A DNA stretch of 64,000 nt from assembly GCF_011174705.1 (NCBI RefSeq), contig NZ_JAANIJ010000001.1, positions 1,674,001-1,738,000 on the forward strand, in the 5' to 3' direction. The DNA comes from Tessaracoccus coleopterorum (GTDB taxonomy: Bacteria > Actinomycetota > Actinomycetes > Propionibacteriales > Propionibacteriaceae). The notes below the pieces were generated by a model. It saw only the letters and a list, made by a program, of their open reading frames with translations, was not told where the DNA came from and searched no databases. Position 1 is the first letter of the stretch. Every line of letters starts with the position of its first letter. Positions 20,493 to 30,593 of the stretch are shown here, one piece after another. A program made the translations under genes and the position numbers.

Positions 20493-21683
20493 ATGTCGCA
20501 GCCGATCCTCCTCCTCAACTGTGGATCGTCGTCGATCAAGTACCAGTTGCTTGACCCGCACAACCCGGCCCGCAGGCGGTGGGGATCGTCCAGCGCATCG
20601 GGCAGGGCATGTCGACGATCGACCACGAGGTCGGCGACTCCGAGTACCACGAGGACGTCCGCTTCGCCGACCACACCGAGGCCGTCGCCGCCGTCGTGAA
20701 GATGTTCTCCGACCACGGCCCCAGCCTCGAGCACGTGGTGGCCGTCGGGCACCGCACCGTCCACGGCGGCTCCACCTTCGTCGAGTCGACCCTGATCGAC
20801 GACGCAGTGGTCGCCAAGTTGGAGGAGCTCTCCGACCTGGCCCCTCTCCACAACCCGCCCGGCATCGCCGGGATCCGCGCCGCGCAGGCCGTCCTGCCGG
20901 ACGTGCCGCACGTTGCCGTCTTCGACACCGCGTTCTTCTCGACGCTGCCTGCCGAGGCCTACACGTACGCCATCGACGCTGCCACCGCGGAGAAGTACGG
21001 CATCCGGAAGTACGGCTTCCACGGCACCTCGCACAGCTACGTGTCCAAGAAGGCCGCAGAGGTCCTCGGCCGGCCTCTCTCCGAGTTGAAGACGATCGTC
21101 TGCCACCTCGGCAACGGGCCTCGATCTCGGCGGTCGACGGCGGCGTCGCCATCGAGACGTCGATGGGCCTCACCCCGTTGCAGGGCCTCGTGATGGGCAC
21201 CCGCTCCGGCGATGTCGATCCCGGCATCTCGAAGTACCTGAGCGTCGCGGCCGGCATGAACGCCGACGACGTCGACGACCTCTTGAACAAGCGCTCCGGC
21301 ATGGGCGGCCTCTGCGGCTACACCGACATGCGCGACGTCAAGACCCAGATCGAGGCGGGCAACGAGCAGGTCAAGCTCGCGCTTGACGTGTACGTGCACC
21401 GCCTCGTCGGCTACATCGGTTCCTACATCGCCATCCTCGGCGGCGTCGACGCCCTTGTGTTCACAGCGGGCGTCGGCGAGAACGCCTCCCACGTGCGCGG
21501 CCCTGTCATCGAGCGCCTGAAGGCGCTCGGATTCGAGCTCGACGAGGGCGCGAACCTCGTCCGCTCGAAGGAACCCGCGACATCTCGACCCCGGAGTCGA
21601 AGGTGCGCATCCTTGTGATCCCCACCAACGAGGAGCTCGCGATGGCGCAGGAGACGCTCGAGGTCATCGGCACCCTCTCCTGA
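20493..21683 (+). CDS. ackA: Acetate kinase
   Basis: ATP-forming acetate kinase that converts acetyl phosphate and ADP to acetate and ATP. ASKHA motifs in order: ILLLNCGSSSIKYQLL, AVGHRTVHGGSTFVES with the catalytic Arg, LAPLHNPPG, VFDTAFFSTLP, GFHGTSHSYVS, IVCHLGNGASISAV and FTAGVGENASHVR. Missing bases near 20572, 21119 and 21585. ATG 20493 has AGGA at good spacing; ATG 20487 is the alternative. About 397 residues. With pta it is a substrate-level ATP and acetate module. Confidence 0.96.
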
Positions 21684-21691
21684 CCCACCCG

Positions 21692-21730
21692 CGCAGAGGA
21701 GGCCCGGCACCCGCCGGGGCCTCCTCTGCG
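21692..21730 (+). terminator. Strong hairpin terminator after ackA
   Basis: Arms GCAGAGGAGGCCC (21693-21705) and GGGCCTCCTCTGC (21717-21729) pair perfectly, extended by one C-G pair, with an 11-base loop. It starts 9 bases after the ackA stop. Confidence 0.85.
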
Positions 21731-21772
21731 TTGCGGGCAGGGCACGGGTGGTGACCGCTGCGGTGCCGATGA

Positions 21773-21822
21773 TTGTGCTGGCTGCACAACCCCGCCACAC
21801 CCGCCTTGTCCGGGACGCACAA
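21773..21822. promoter_or_regulatory. Paired 17-bp operator-like sites
   Basis: TTGTGCTGGCTGCACAA (21773-21789) is a palindrome with 6-bp arms, and TTGTCCGGGACGCACAA (21806-21822) repeats its TTGT-N8-CACAA frame 33 bases on, about three helical turns. A second inverted repeat, TGTCCGG-N10-CCGGACA, overlaps the latter. They sit upstream of the SDR-PlsC-AGPS operon and look like sites for a dimeric repressor that binds on one face of the helix. Confidence 0.5.
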
Positions 21823-21885
21823 TCCGGACAGGTGAGGCCCGTTCCGCTTGGGCAGCCAGCCGCGCGGTGGCGTACCTTAGAGTCC

Positions 21886-22658
21886 ATGGCTTCAGCTTTG
21901 ATCACGGGTGGCACGTCGGGCATCGGTCTTGCGTTCGCGCGGGAGTTGGCCGCACGCGGAACCGACCTCGTCCTGGTCGCCAGGGATGAGGCCGACTCCG
22001 GGAGACCGCCGCCGAGCTCACCGAGGTGCACGGCGTCGAGGTCGAGATCCTTCCCGCCGACCTCTCCGTCCGCGACGACGTGCTGCGTGTCGCCGCACGG
22101 CTCGAGGATTCGTCCCGTCCGGTGGAGTGGCTGGTCAACAACGCGGGCTTCGGGCTCCACTCCACGGTGCTCGACCCGGCCGACATCAACCTGCATGCGA
22201 AGGCCCTCGACGTCATGTGCCTTGCCGTCCTCATCCTCGGCGGCGCGGCCGGACGCGCCATGCGGGGCGCGGACACGGCCGCATCATCAACGTCGCGTCC
22301 TCCTCGGCCTCGATCTTCACGGGCAACTACTCGGCGATCAAGGCGTGGGCCCGCACGTACTCCACCGCGCTGGCTCTCGAGTTACACGGCACCGGGTCAC
22401 CGTCACGGGTCTGCTGCCCGGCTGGGTGAAGACCGAGTTCCACGAGCGGGCCGGCATCAACTCGAGCAAGCTGCCCGGAATCGTCTGGATCGACCCGGAC
22501 AAGCTGGTCCGCACCGCCATCGACGACGCCGAGAAGGGTCGGATCGAGTCGGTTCCCGACTGGAAGTGGCGGGCGGCCATGTTTGTGGCCGACCACGGCC
22601 CCGAGGCGTCACGCGGCTGGTCTCCCGCCTGCTGACCGCCTCGCGGAAGCACCACTGA
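21886..22658 (+). CDS. SDR-family short-chain dehydrogenase/reductase
   Basis: NAD(P)-dependent reductase with a Rossmann fold. LITGGTSGIGLAFARELAAR is the TGxxxGxG cofactor loop; LVNNAGFGLHS is the NNAG motif; INVASSSASIFTGNYSAIKAW gives the catalytic Ser, Tyr and Lys (YSAIK). Missing bases near 22003, 22273, 22398 and 22612. No Shine-Dalgarno is visible and a TACCTT -10-like box ends 8 bases before ATG 21886, so the mRNA may be leaderless. The stop overlaps the acyltransferase start (TGATG). With its neighbours it could act as an acyl/alkyl-DHAP reductase; that role is inferred from context only. Confidence 0.85.
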
Positions 22659-23457
22659 TGTCGCGTGAGCTTGAGCCGGACAACAGCCGGTATACGTCGA
22701 AGCTGCAGGCGACAACGCGGCAGACCGCGCAGCTTCTCCTCCTCAAGCCCGCGCTGAGCAGGCTCCTCAAGATCCGCGTCCACGGCCTCGCGAACCTCGA
22801 CGGCCTCGAGGGCGCATTCGCCGTGTACGGCAACCACTCGTCGCACCTGGACGCCCCCTGATCCTGTGCTCGCTGCCGAATCGGCTGTCGCGTTACGTCG
22901 CCACCGGCGCGGCGGGCGACTTCTTCTTCGGCAACTGGGCCAAGTCGATCTCGATGTCCCTGTTCATGAACGCATTCGCCATCGACCGGGGCAAGGGTGG
23001 GAAGGGGCGACGCGGTATGGCCGGGCATCTGCTCGCCGACGGCGTCCCGATCCTCCTGTTCCCGAGGGGACCCGGTCCCGGACCGGCGCCATGGGCCCGT
23101 TCATTCCCGGCGTCGCATCCCTGTGCGTCTCGCGCGGCGTGCCCGCCCTGCCGGTGGCGCTGGTGGGGCCTACGAGGCCTGGCCTTCCAATCAGAAGAAC
23201 CTGCCGAAGGGTCGGCCCGAGGTGCACGTCGTGTTCGGGCGGCCCTTGACCCCTACCCGGGGGAGATCGCACTCGAGTTCAACGAGCGGATGCGCCGCCA
23301 TCTGCTGGAACTCCACGACACGACGGCCCGGGCATACGGTAAGAAGACCCTTGCAGAGTACGCGCGGACCGTGGCGCTCAAGAAGGCGGAACGCACCGAG
23401 ATTGCTTCCCTGGTCGAGGACGCCAAGGAGCAGGCAGACAAGCAGGAGGACAGATGA
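22658..23457 (+). CDS. PlsC-like glycerolipid acyltransferase
   Basis: Acyltransferase of the glycerol-phosphate family, probably on the inner face of the membrane. Motif I is NHSSHLD (the NHxxxxD catalytic pair), motif III is LLFPEGTRSRTGAMGPFIPG, and GVPALPVALVGAYEAWP matches motif IV. Missing bases near 22858, 23000, 23075 and 23165. About 270 residues with a basic, helical tail (KKAERTEIASLVEDAKEQ). Start and stop overlap the neighbouring genes by 1 and 4 bases, so the three genes are coupled. Acyl acceptor unknown. Confidence 0.87.
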
Positions 23458-25153
23458 TCGAGGGCGTCAAGCAGCAGAAGTGGTGGGGCTGGGGTGAAGA
23501 GGGTCACGCCTACCGCTACGAGGACAAGCCCAAGTTCGTGCCGTTCGTGAAGAAGATGGTCGGGATCGACATCACCACGACGGCGCAGCCGGTTCCCCGC
23601 TTCTCATCCCTGACGGTGCCCGCCTCCCAGCTGGGCGAGGGGCTCCGTGACACGTTCGTCTCCATCCTGGGCGAGCGCTACGTCCAGACCGACGACGAGA
23701 CGCGCGTGGTGCACGCCTACGGCAAGGGGGTGCGCGACCTGATCCGTGTGCGCAACGGCAAGCTGGGCCGTGTTCCCGACGTCGTGCTCTACCCCGGCGA
23801 CCAGGGCCAGGTTGAGCGGCTCCTCGATGCCGCCGTCGCCGCCGACGCGGTCGTGATCCCGTTCGGTGGCGGCTCCAACATCGTCGCGGCCCTGGAGGCC
23901 GAGCCGGGCGAGACCCGCCAGGTCGTCTCGGTGAACATGGGCCGCCTCAACAAGGTGCTGGAGATCGACGAGGTCTCCGGCCTCGCGCACATCCAGGCAG
24001 GCGTGTTCGGCCCGACATGGAGGACCAGCTCAACGCGCGTGGTTGGACCATGGGGCACCACCCGACTCCTTCGTCTGGTCCACACTGGGCGGCTGGATCG
24101 CGACGCGCAGCTCCGGCATGCAGTCCGACAAGTACGGCGACATCGCAGACATCGCACGCGGCCTCACGATGGTGATGCCGGGCCAGGTGCTCACCCTGCG
24201 TCCGCTCCCTCGTCCTCGTCAGGCCCGAGCGTCCGCGAGATGGTGCTCGGCTCCGAGGGCGCCTCGGGATCATCACCTCGGCTTGGGTCAACGTGCACCG
24301 CATCCCCGAGGTCCGCGAGATCCAGGCCTACTTCTACGCCACCTACGAGGACGGGCTGAAGGCCTGCGAGCAGATCGTCGCCTCCGACGCCTCGGTCATG
24401 ATGGCCCGTGTCTCCGATGCGATCGAGACGCAGTACATCATGGCCAACGGCAAGAAGTCGGGCAAGGTGTCATCCCTGGTCAGCAAGGGCATCCAGAAGG
24501 TCATGCTGCAGAAGGGCTGGGACCTCGAGAACATCGCGATGAGCTTCGTCGGGTTCGAGGGCAGCGCCAACCACGTGCGCTACGAGAAGGGCCTCGTCGG
24601 CAAGATCGTGCGGGCGAACGGTGGCCTCGGCGTCGGTAAGGGCCCCGGCACCCTGTACGACCAGAAGAAGTACGACACCCCTACATCCGTGACTTCATGC
24701 TCGACCGAGGCCTGATCTGCGACGTCTCCGAGACGACGACGCCCTGGGCGTACGCCGCCGAGATCCACGAGCGCATCGTCGAGCGGTTCGAGGAGAAGAT
24801 GCAGGAACTCGGCGTGCGCGGCGTCGTGTTCTGCCACCTCAGCCACTCGTACCACTCGGGCGCCTGTCAGTACTTCACCTTCGCCATCGCGGACGACTCC
24901 GACAACCAGGAGGCGACCTACGACGCCGCGAAGCGGGTCATCCAGGACTCCTTCATGGACTTCCACGGGACGGTCTCGCACCACCACGGCGTGGGCGAGG
25001 AGCACAGCCCGTGGATGGATCGCGACATCTCCCCGGCAGGCGTGTTCATTCAGCGCAAGCTGTTCGAGGGGTCGACCCCGGCAACAACCTGAACCCCGGC
25101 AAGATCGTCCACGACGGGGCCCGGGCGTCTCGTCGAACTCCGTCGACGTGTGA
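23454..25153 (+). CDS. Alkyl-DHAP synthase-like FAD oxidase
   Basis: FAD-binding type 4 (VAO/PCMH) protein resembling alkylglycerone-phosphate synthase, which swaps the acyl chain of acyl-DHAP for a fatty alcohol to form the ether bond. WWGWGEEG at the N-terminus is a hallmark of this group. The FAD domain shows PDVVLYPGDQGQVERLLDAA, VIPFGGGSNIVAALE, MGHHPDSFVWSTLGGWIATR and SSGMQSDKYGDIAD. The C-terminal part has FCHLSHSYHSGACQYFTFA, HHHGVGEEHSPWM and NLNPGKIV; the HHH run matches the conserved active-site histidines of AGPS. At least seven missing bases. The end at 25151-25153 assumes one restored base near 25125. About 565 residues. Confidence 0.85.
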
Positions 25154-25187
25154 GGTGAGGGGTGGGCACGCCGGTAGACTCGCCGGC

Positions 25188-25955
25188 ATGCTCACCGTGC
25201 TCTCCCCGCGAAGTCCCTCGACTACGAGTCGAAGCTGCCGACCAGGAAGCACTCCGAACCCAGGCTGCTGACGCAGTCCGAGGGACTCATCGAGATCATG
25301 CGGACCAGGTCGCCCGCGGACATCTCGAAGCTGATGCACATCTCCGACGACCTTGCGCACCTCAACGCGACGCGTTACGCGCAGTGGTCGCGCGAGCACA
25401 CCCCCGCCACCGCGCGTCAGGCGGTGCTCGCGTTCAACGGTGACGTCTACCAGGGCTTCAGGCGTCGACGTTCGAGGCCCGCGACTTCACCGACGCGCAG
25501 AAGACGCTGCGCATCCTGTCGGGTCTGTACGGCCTGCTGCGCCCGCTGGACCTCATCGCCCCGTACCGCCTGGAGATGGGCACGAAACTGGCCACCGGCC
25601 GCGGTGCGAACCTGTACGACTGGTGGGGTCATCAGGTGACCGACCTGCTCGCACGGGACCTGGAGGCCTCCCCGGCTCCCCGGTGCTGATCAACCTCGCC
25701 AGCTTCGAGTACTCCAAGGTGATCGACCGCGAACGTCTCGGCGCGCGGGTGATCTCGCCGCGCTTCGAGGACCGGGACGCGTCGGGTCGGCCCCGGATCG
25801 TCAGCTTCTACGCGAAGCGCGCGCGCGGCACCATGGCCGGCTGGTTGGTCCGCAACCGGGTCCGCACCGCCTCCCACCTGAGCGACTTCGACGGCGACGG
25901 CTACGCCTTCGACGAGGCCCGCTCGACCCGCGACGAGCCGGTCTTCGTCCGCTGA
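25188..25955 (+). CDS. yaaA: Peroxide stress protein YaaA
   Basis: YaaA/DUF328 protein, a DNA-binding fold that lowers intracellular free iron during peroxide stress in E. coli. Seen: [15 protein letters not shown] (read across one missing base near 25207), [58 protein letters not shown] and [14 protein letters not shown]. Further breaks near 25462 and 25672. About 256 residues, the usual length. It stands alone between the flavoprotein gene and the convergent DUF4190 group. Confidence 0.92.
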
Positions 25956-25974
25956 GACCGGCGCGCCAGGTCAC

Positions 25975-26471
25975 TCAGAGGCCACCCAGCATCGCGAAGA
26001 TGAAGATGAAGTAGATCACGTAGAAGATGATCGCCAGCGAGAACCCGATGATGCTGAGGATGCCGAACACCTTGCCGAGCGTGTAGCCCGTCTTCAACTG
26101 CCCTGCCCACTGGTACGGGGCACCCGCCTGGATCTCCTTCCGGGCCTGCCCGCCCATGTACCAGGCCACGAACGCCGTGATGCCCGTGAAGATGCCGAGG
26201 ATTCCCAGGATGAAGACGAGCTGGCTCTGCGGGTGCTCCACGTTCTGGTAGCCGTACGGCTGCTGGTAGGGCTGCATCACGTAGCCCTGCTGCTGCATGC
26301 CGTAGGGCTGCTGGAGCGGGGCGTGGCGTAGCCCTGCTGGGGTAGCCGTACTGCGGGCCGTCGGCTCGCCGTAGCCCTGCGGCCGCGCCTGATAGGGGGA
26401 CGGGAGGAGTAGGGCGCCTGCCCGTAGCCGGAGTGCTCACCGGGCCGGAAATCGGGCTGCTGATCGGACAT
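25975..26471 (-). CDS. DUF4190-like membrane protein, copy 1
   Basis: Gln/Tyr/Pro-rich cytoplasmic N-terminus (QQGYVMQPYQQPYGYQ) followed by two hydrophobic segments: QLVFILGILGIFTGITAFVA and VFGILSIIGFSLAIIFYVI. Between them lies the family core WYMGGQARKEIQAGAPYQWA. This is the layout of DUF4190 proteins; function unknown. Two missing bases near 26390 and 26330 in the low-complexity part. First of three tandem paralogues (with 26591-27067 and 27149-27738), all on the minus strand. Confidence 0.75.
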
Positions 26472-26529
26472 CGTGTGTTCTCACCTTCCCAGGGTGTGGT
26501 TGCAAAGTGTCTCACGGTGGAGCGCGGGA

Positions 26530-26570
26530 AACGGAAAACGGGCCGGGCGTCTCAGGAACGCCCGACCCGT
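26530..26570 (-). terminator. Rho-independent terminator of DUF4190 copy 2
   Basis: On the minus strand a 13-bp stem with one mismatch (arms ACGGGTCGGGCGT and ACGCCCGGCCCGT, 7-base loop) is followed by TTTCCGTTTCCC. It begins about 20 bases after the stop at 26591 and is the most classical terminator in the window. Confidence 0.8.
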
Positions 26571-26590
26571 ATTCGCTTGTCGACTGCGGA

Positions 26591-27067
26591 TCAGCCCATC
26601 GTGGCGGCGCCGAGGCCCGCGATGATCGCGAAGATGATGAACGCGATGTAGAGGGCGAAGAACACGATGTAGATGATCGAGAACACCTTGCCGAGCGTGT
26701 AGCCGGTCTTGAGCTTCGTGCCCTCCCAGCCGTAGGGCGCACCCGCGTCGATCTCCTTCTTCGCCTGGTTGCCCATGTACCACGCGATGAACGACACGAT
26801 GCCGACGAAGATGCCGACGATGCCGAGGATGAAGACCGTCTGAGTCTGGGGTGCTCCTGCACGCCGTATCCGCCGGCGGCGCCGTACGCCGGAGGCTGCT
26901 GGCCGTACGCCGGAGGCTGCTGGCCGTACGCCGGAGGCTGCTGGCCGTACGCCGGGGCTGCTGGCCGTACGCCGGGGCTGCTGGCCGTAGGCCGGGGGCT
27001 GCTCGCCGTAGCCGAGGTTCGGGGACTGCTGCGGGTCAGGCTGGCCGTAGCCACCGGGCTGAGTCAT
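26591..27067 (-). CDS. DUF4190-like membrane protein, copy 2
   Basis: Same plan as its neighbours: a low-complexity N-terminus with six heptads of the AYGQQPP type, then TVFILGIVGIFVGIVSFIA, the core WYMGNQAKKEIDAGAPYGW, and a second helix FSIIYIVFFALYIAFIIFAI. The two helices flank a short positively charged loop. Two of the DNA repeat units are 20 instead of 21 bases, which throws the reading frame within the repeat. Function unknown; possibly recruits partners through the flexible tail. Confidence 0.75.
   Translation of the reverse strand: MTQPGGYGQPDPQQSPNLGYGEQPPAYGQQPRRTASSPGVRPAASGVRPAASGVRPAASGVRRRRRIRRAGAPQTQTVFILGIVGIFVGIVSFIAWYMGNQAKKEIDAGAPYGWEGTKLKTGYTLGKVFSIIYIVFFALYIAFIIFAIIAGLGAATMG
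26885..27008 (-). repeat. In-gene tandem repeat, 21-bp unit, six copies
   Basis: Three perfect 21-base units from 26885 to 26947, two 20-base units (26948-26987) that have lost one G, and a sixth 21-base unit with substitutions (26988-27008). They encode AYGQQPP heptads of the DUF4190-like protein. Unit number is likely to vary between strains by slippage. Confidence 0.9.
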
Positions 27068-27148
27068 GTCGTCTCCTGTCAGAGGTTCGTTGCGTGACGA
27101 TTGTGGGGATGCATCGGGTCAACCGCAATAGCCCTCTCGAAAACAGGC

Positions 27149-27738
27149 CTAGAGGCCCGACGACATCATGAGCATGACGAACCCCACGAAGAGCACCATC
27201 AGGACGGTGTAGATGATCCCGAAGATCCATCCCACCATGGCCAGGCCGGAGAACTTGTAGGGGGCGCCGTTGGCGATCTCACGCCGCGCTCTGGAGCCCA
27301 GGTACCAGGCGATCGGCGCGGTGACCCAGACGGCCAGGCTCGCGATCCCGAGGCCGAAGATCGCGCCGGTGTTCGGATGGTCCGGAACCACCGGGTACGA
27401 GTACGGGTACGGCTGCTGGTACGGCACTACGTTGGGCTGGTAGCCGTAGGCAGGGACCCGTAGGGCTGCTGGCCGTAACCCTGCGGCGGCCCGGCCTGCG
27501 GATAGGGGGCATGGACCGGCGCTGGCGCGGGGCGGCTTCCCTCATCCACGATCGGCGCCGGGGTCGGCGTGAGGTACCCCTCGTCGTAGACGCTCGGGGC
27601 GGGTTCCAGCGCGTCGTAGGCCGAGGCGAAATCGGGGCCGCTGGTCGGAGCGGGCGTCGCCTCCACGGGTGCGTCCTCCCGGGTCCCGTAGTCGGGGCTC
27701 AGGTAGTTCGGCCCGTAGGACTCGCGCTCTGACGACAT
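27149..27738 (-). CDS. DUF4190-like membrane protein, copy 3
   Basis: A longer, acidic and Pro-rich N-terminus (SPDYGTREDAPVEATPAPT, YLTPTPAPIVDEG) leads to a PQGYGQQPYG motif. Then come two hydrophobic segments, GAIFGLGIASLAVWVTAPIA and IFGIIYTVLMVLFVGFVMLM, around WYLGSRARREIANGAPYKF. The core aligns with copies 1 and 2, but the tail differs. One missing base near 27455. ATG 27738 is preceded by GGAGATG. Function unknown. Confidence 0.72.
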
Positions 27739-27786
27739 CTCCCACCTCCAGATCGGTACGTCCCACCAAGTGTAGGCCGGACCCGG

Positions 27787-27819
27787 CACACCTCCCGGCG
27801 CGTGGCACCGGGAGGTGTG
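27787..27819 (-). terminator. Hairpin after ppdK
   Basis: CACACCTCCCGG and CCGGGAGGTGTG form a perfect 12-bp stem with a 9-base loop, beginning 12 bases downstream of the ppdK stop. No U-run is present on the minus strand. Confidence 0.6.
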
Positions 27820-27830
27820 GAGCGGGTGCG

Positions 27831-30473
27831 TCAGCGGGCGTTCAGCACCGCGCGCGCCGCCGCGAACCGGGCGATCGGCACCCGGAACGGCGAGCAGGAC
27901 ACGTAGTCGAGGCCCACCGAGTTGAAGAACTCGATGGAGTCCGGGTCGCCGCCGTGTTCACCGCAGACGCCGCACTTGAGGCCGGCTTGGCACCGCGGCC
28001 CCTCTCGACGCCGATCGAGACGAGCTGGCCGACACCGTCGACGTCGATCGACTCGAACGGGTTGCGCTCCAACACGTGGTCCATCACGTAGCTGGTCAGG
28101 AAGCCGTTCTCCGCGTCGTCGCGGGAGATGCCGATGGCCGTCTGCGTCAGGTCGTTGGTGCCGAAGGAGAAGAAGTCGGCGTGGCCCGCGATCTGGTCGG
28201 CGACCAGCGCCGCGCGGGGCAGCTCAATCATCGTGCCGACCGTGTAGTCCAGCCTCCTGCCCGCCTTCGTGAGCTCGTCCTCGACGGCCGCCACCACGAT
28301 GGCGCGCTGCGTCTCGAGCTCCTGGCTGAGAGCGACCAACGGGATCATGATCTCGACCCCGACCGTCTCGCCCTCCCGCTCGAGGACCGCTAGCGCCGCG
28401 CGGATGATGGCCCGCGCCTGCATCTCGGGGATCTCCGGGTAGAGCATCGCGAGCCGCACGCCGCGGGTGCCGAGCATCGGGTTCATCTCGTTGAGCTTCT
28501 TGACCTGGGCCAGGGTCTGGCGCGCGTCGGCCAGTTCCTGCCCTCTGCACCCTGCAGTTCGAGCCGCTGGACGAGCAGCGACTGCTCCACCAGGTTCGGC
28601 AGGAACTCGTGCAGCGGCGGATCGAGCAGCCGCACGGTGACGGGGAGCCCCTTCATGGCCGTGAAGATGCCCTCGAAGTCGACCTGCTGCATGGGCAGGA
28701 TCTCGGCGAGGGCCGCGGCCCGTTGGTCCGGGTTCTCCGCGAGGATCATCTTGCGCACGGCGGGAAGGCGGTCCTGTGCCATGAACATGTGCTCGGTCCG
28801 GCAGAGCCCGATGCCCTCCGCGCCGAGCTCCCGGGCCTTGGTGGCATCGTCGAAGTTGTCGGCGTTGGCCCTGACTCCGAGGCGACGGACGCCGTCGGCC
28901 CACTCGACGAGGCGGGTGAAGTCCTCGTTGATCTGCGGCGGGATGAGGTCGAGCGCCTCACCGTAGACCTTGCCCGTCGAGCCGTCGAGGGTCATCACGT
29001 CGCCCTCGCGGTAGACGTTGTCGCCGATCGTGAGCGTCCGGGCCACGGGGTCGATCCTGATGCCCGCGGCGCCCGCGACGCACGGCTTGCCCATGCCGCG
29101 CGCCACCACGGCCGCGTGCGACGTCATGCCGCCGTGCGCCGTCAGGATGCCCTGCGCCACGATGACGCCGTGGATGTCGTCGGGTGTTGTCTCGAAGCGG
29201 ACCAGGATCACCGGTTCACCACGCTCGCCGCGCTCGGCGGCGGTGTCGGCGTCGAAGACGATCTCGCCGACGGCGGCACCGGGAGAGGCGGGCAGGCCGG
29301 AGGCGACCGGGGTGCGGCCGTGGTTCGGATCGATGGCCGGGTGGAGGAGCTGGTCCAGCTGGGCCGGTTCGATGCGCAGCAGCGCCTCCTCCTTCGTGAT
29401 CACGCCCTCGTCCACGAGGTCGGAGGCCACCTTCAGCGCCGCGGCCGCGGTGCGCTTGCCGTTGCGGGTCTGCAACAGGTAGAGCTTGCCGTCCTCGACG
29501 GTGAACTCCATGTCCTGCATGTCCTTGTAGTGCTGCTCCATCTTGTGCATGGTGTCGATCAGCTGGCCGTACGCCTCGGGCAGCACGGCCTCCATCTCAC
29601 CCAGCGGGTTCGGGTGCGGATGCCCGCGACCACGTCCTCGCCCTGCGCGTTGACGAGGAACTCGCCGTAGAGGGCCCGCTCGCCGGTGGAGGGGTTACGG
29701 GTGAAGCAGACGCCCGTGGCCGAGGTGTCGCCCGGTTCCCGAACACCATCTGCATGATGTTGACGGCCGTGCCGAGGCTGGCGGGGATGTTGTTCGCGCG
29801 GCGGTACACCTCTGCGCGGGGGTTCTGCCACGACTTGAACACGGCGTTGACGGCGCGGTTCAGCTGCTCACGCGGGTCCGAGGTCCACTCGCCGCCAAGC
29901 GCCTCGTTGGCGATGTCCTTGAAGGTGGCGACCAGTTCCTTCAGGTCGTCGGCGGTCAGGTCGGTGTCGTTCGCGACGCCGCGGTCGTGCTTGAGCGCGC
30001 TCAGGGCATCCTCGAAGGCGTGCGAGGGGATCCCCTCCACGACCTCGCCGTACATCTGGATGAAGCGGCGGTAGCAGTCCCAGGCGAAGCGCTCGTTGCC
30101 GAACTCCTCACCGAGCGCGACCACGGACTCATCCGAGATGCCCAGGTTGAGGATCGTGTCCATCATGCCCGGCATGGAGAACACGGCACCGGAGCGGACC
30201 GAGACGAGCAACGGCCTGTCCGCCGCCCCAACCTGCGCCCTGTGCGTTCCTCGAGCCGGGCGAGGCCTTCGGCGATCTGGTCGGCAAGGCCGTCCGGCCA
30301 TTGCCCGCCGTTGTTCATGGTCTCTACGCACGCCGTCGTGGTGACTGTGAACGCGTCGGGGACCGGAACTCCGACCCTGTTCATCTCGGCAACGCCCGCG
30401 CCCTTGCCCCGAGCAGGGACTTCATGGTGGCATCGCCGTCGGCAAGGTCGTAGATGTAACGAACGTCACTCAT
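27831..30473 (-). CDS. ppdK: Pyruvate, phosphate dikinase
   Basis: Interconverts pyruvate + ATP + Pi and PEP + AMP + PPi; cytoplasmic. N-terminal ATP-grasp domain: [40 protein letters not shown] and [12 protein letters not shown]. The swivelling domain has [19 protein letters not shown] with the phospho-His, and the regulatory Thr is the one just before that Ser-His pair. The C-terminal PEP barrel has [20 protein letters not shown] and CGEHGGDP with the catalytic Cys. Breaks near 30405, 30235, 29740, 29605, 28545 and 27985. ATG 30473 follows AAAGGAGA. About 880 residues. A PPDK regulatory protein is encoded 1.2 kb upstream on the same strand. Confidence 0.95.
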
Positions 30474-30554
30474 AGTGGGGAATCTCCTTTGACTGCCCAA
30501 GGACACCTCTGTCCTCTTGCCCAGAGCCTAGTGCCGACATTCCCCCGGTGGGGC

Positions 30555-30580
30555 GGGGCGGACGAATGTGTGTCCGTCCC
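30555..30580 (-). terminator. Hairpin after the secreted repeat protein
   Basis: GGGGCGGAC and GTCCGTCCC pair with one G-T wobble around an 8-base loop, 14 bases downstream of the stop at 30594. Weak but well placed. Confidence 0.45.
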
Positions 30581-30593
30581 GCTCCCCGGAGCG

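Noticed and set aside
26885..27008. CRISPR-like array of regular repeats
   Set aside because: Units are head-to-tail without spacers and encode AYGQQPP heptads in frame with a membrane protein; it is a coding repeat.
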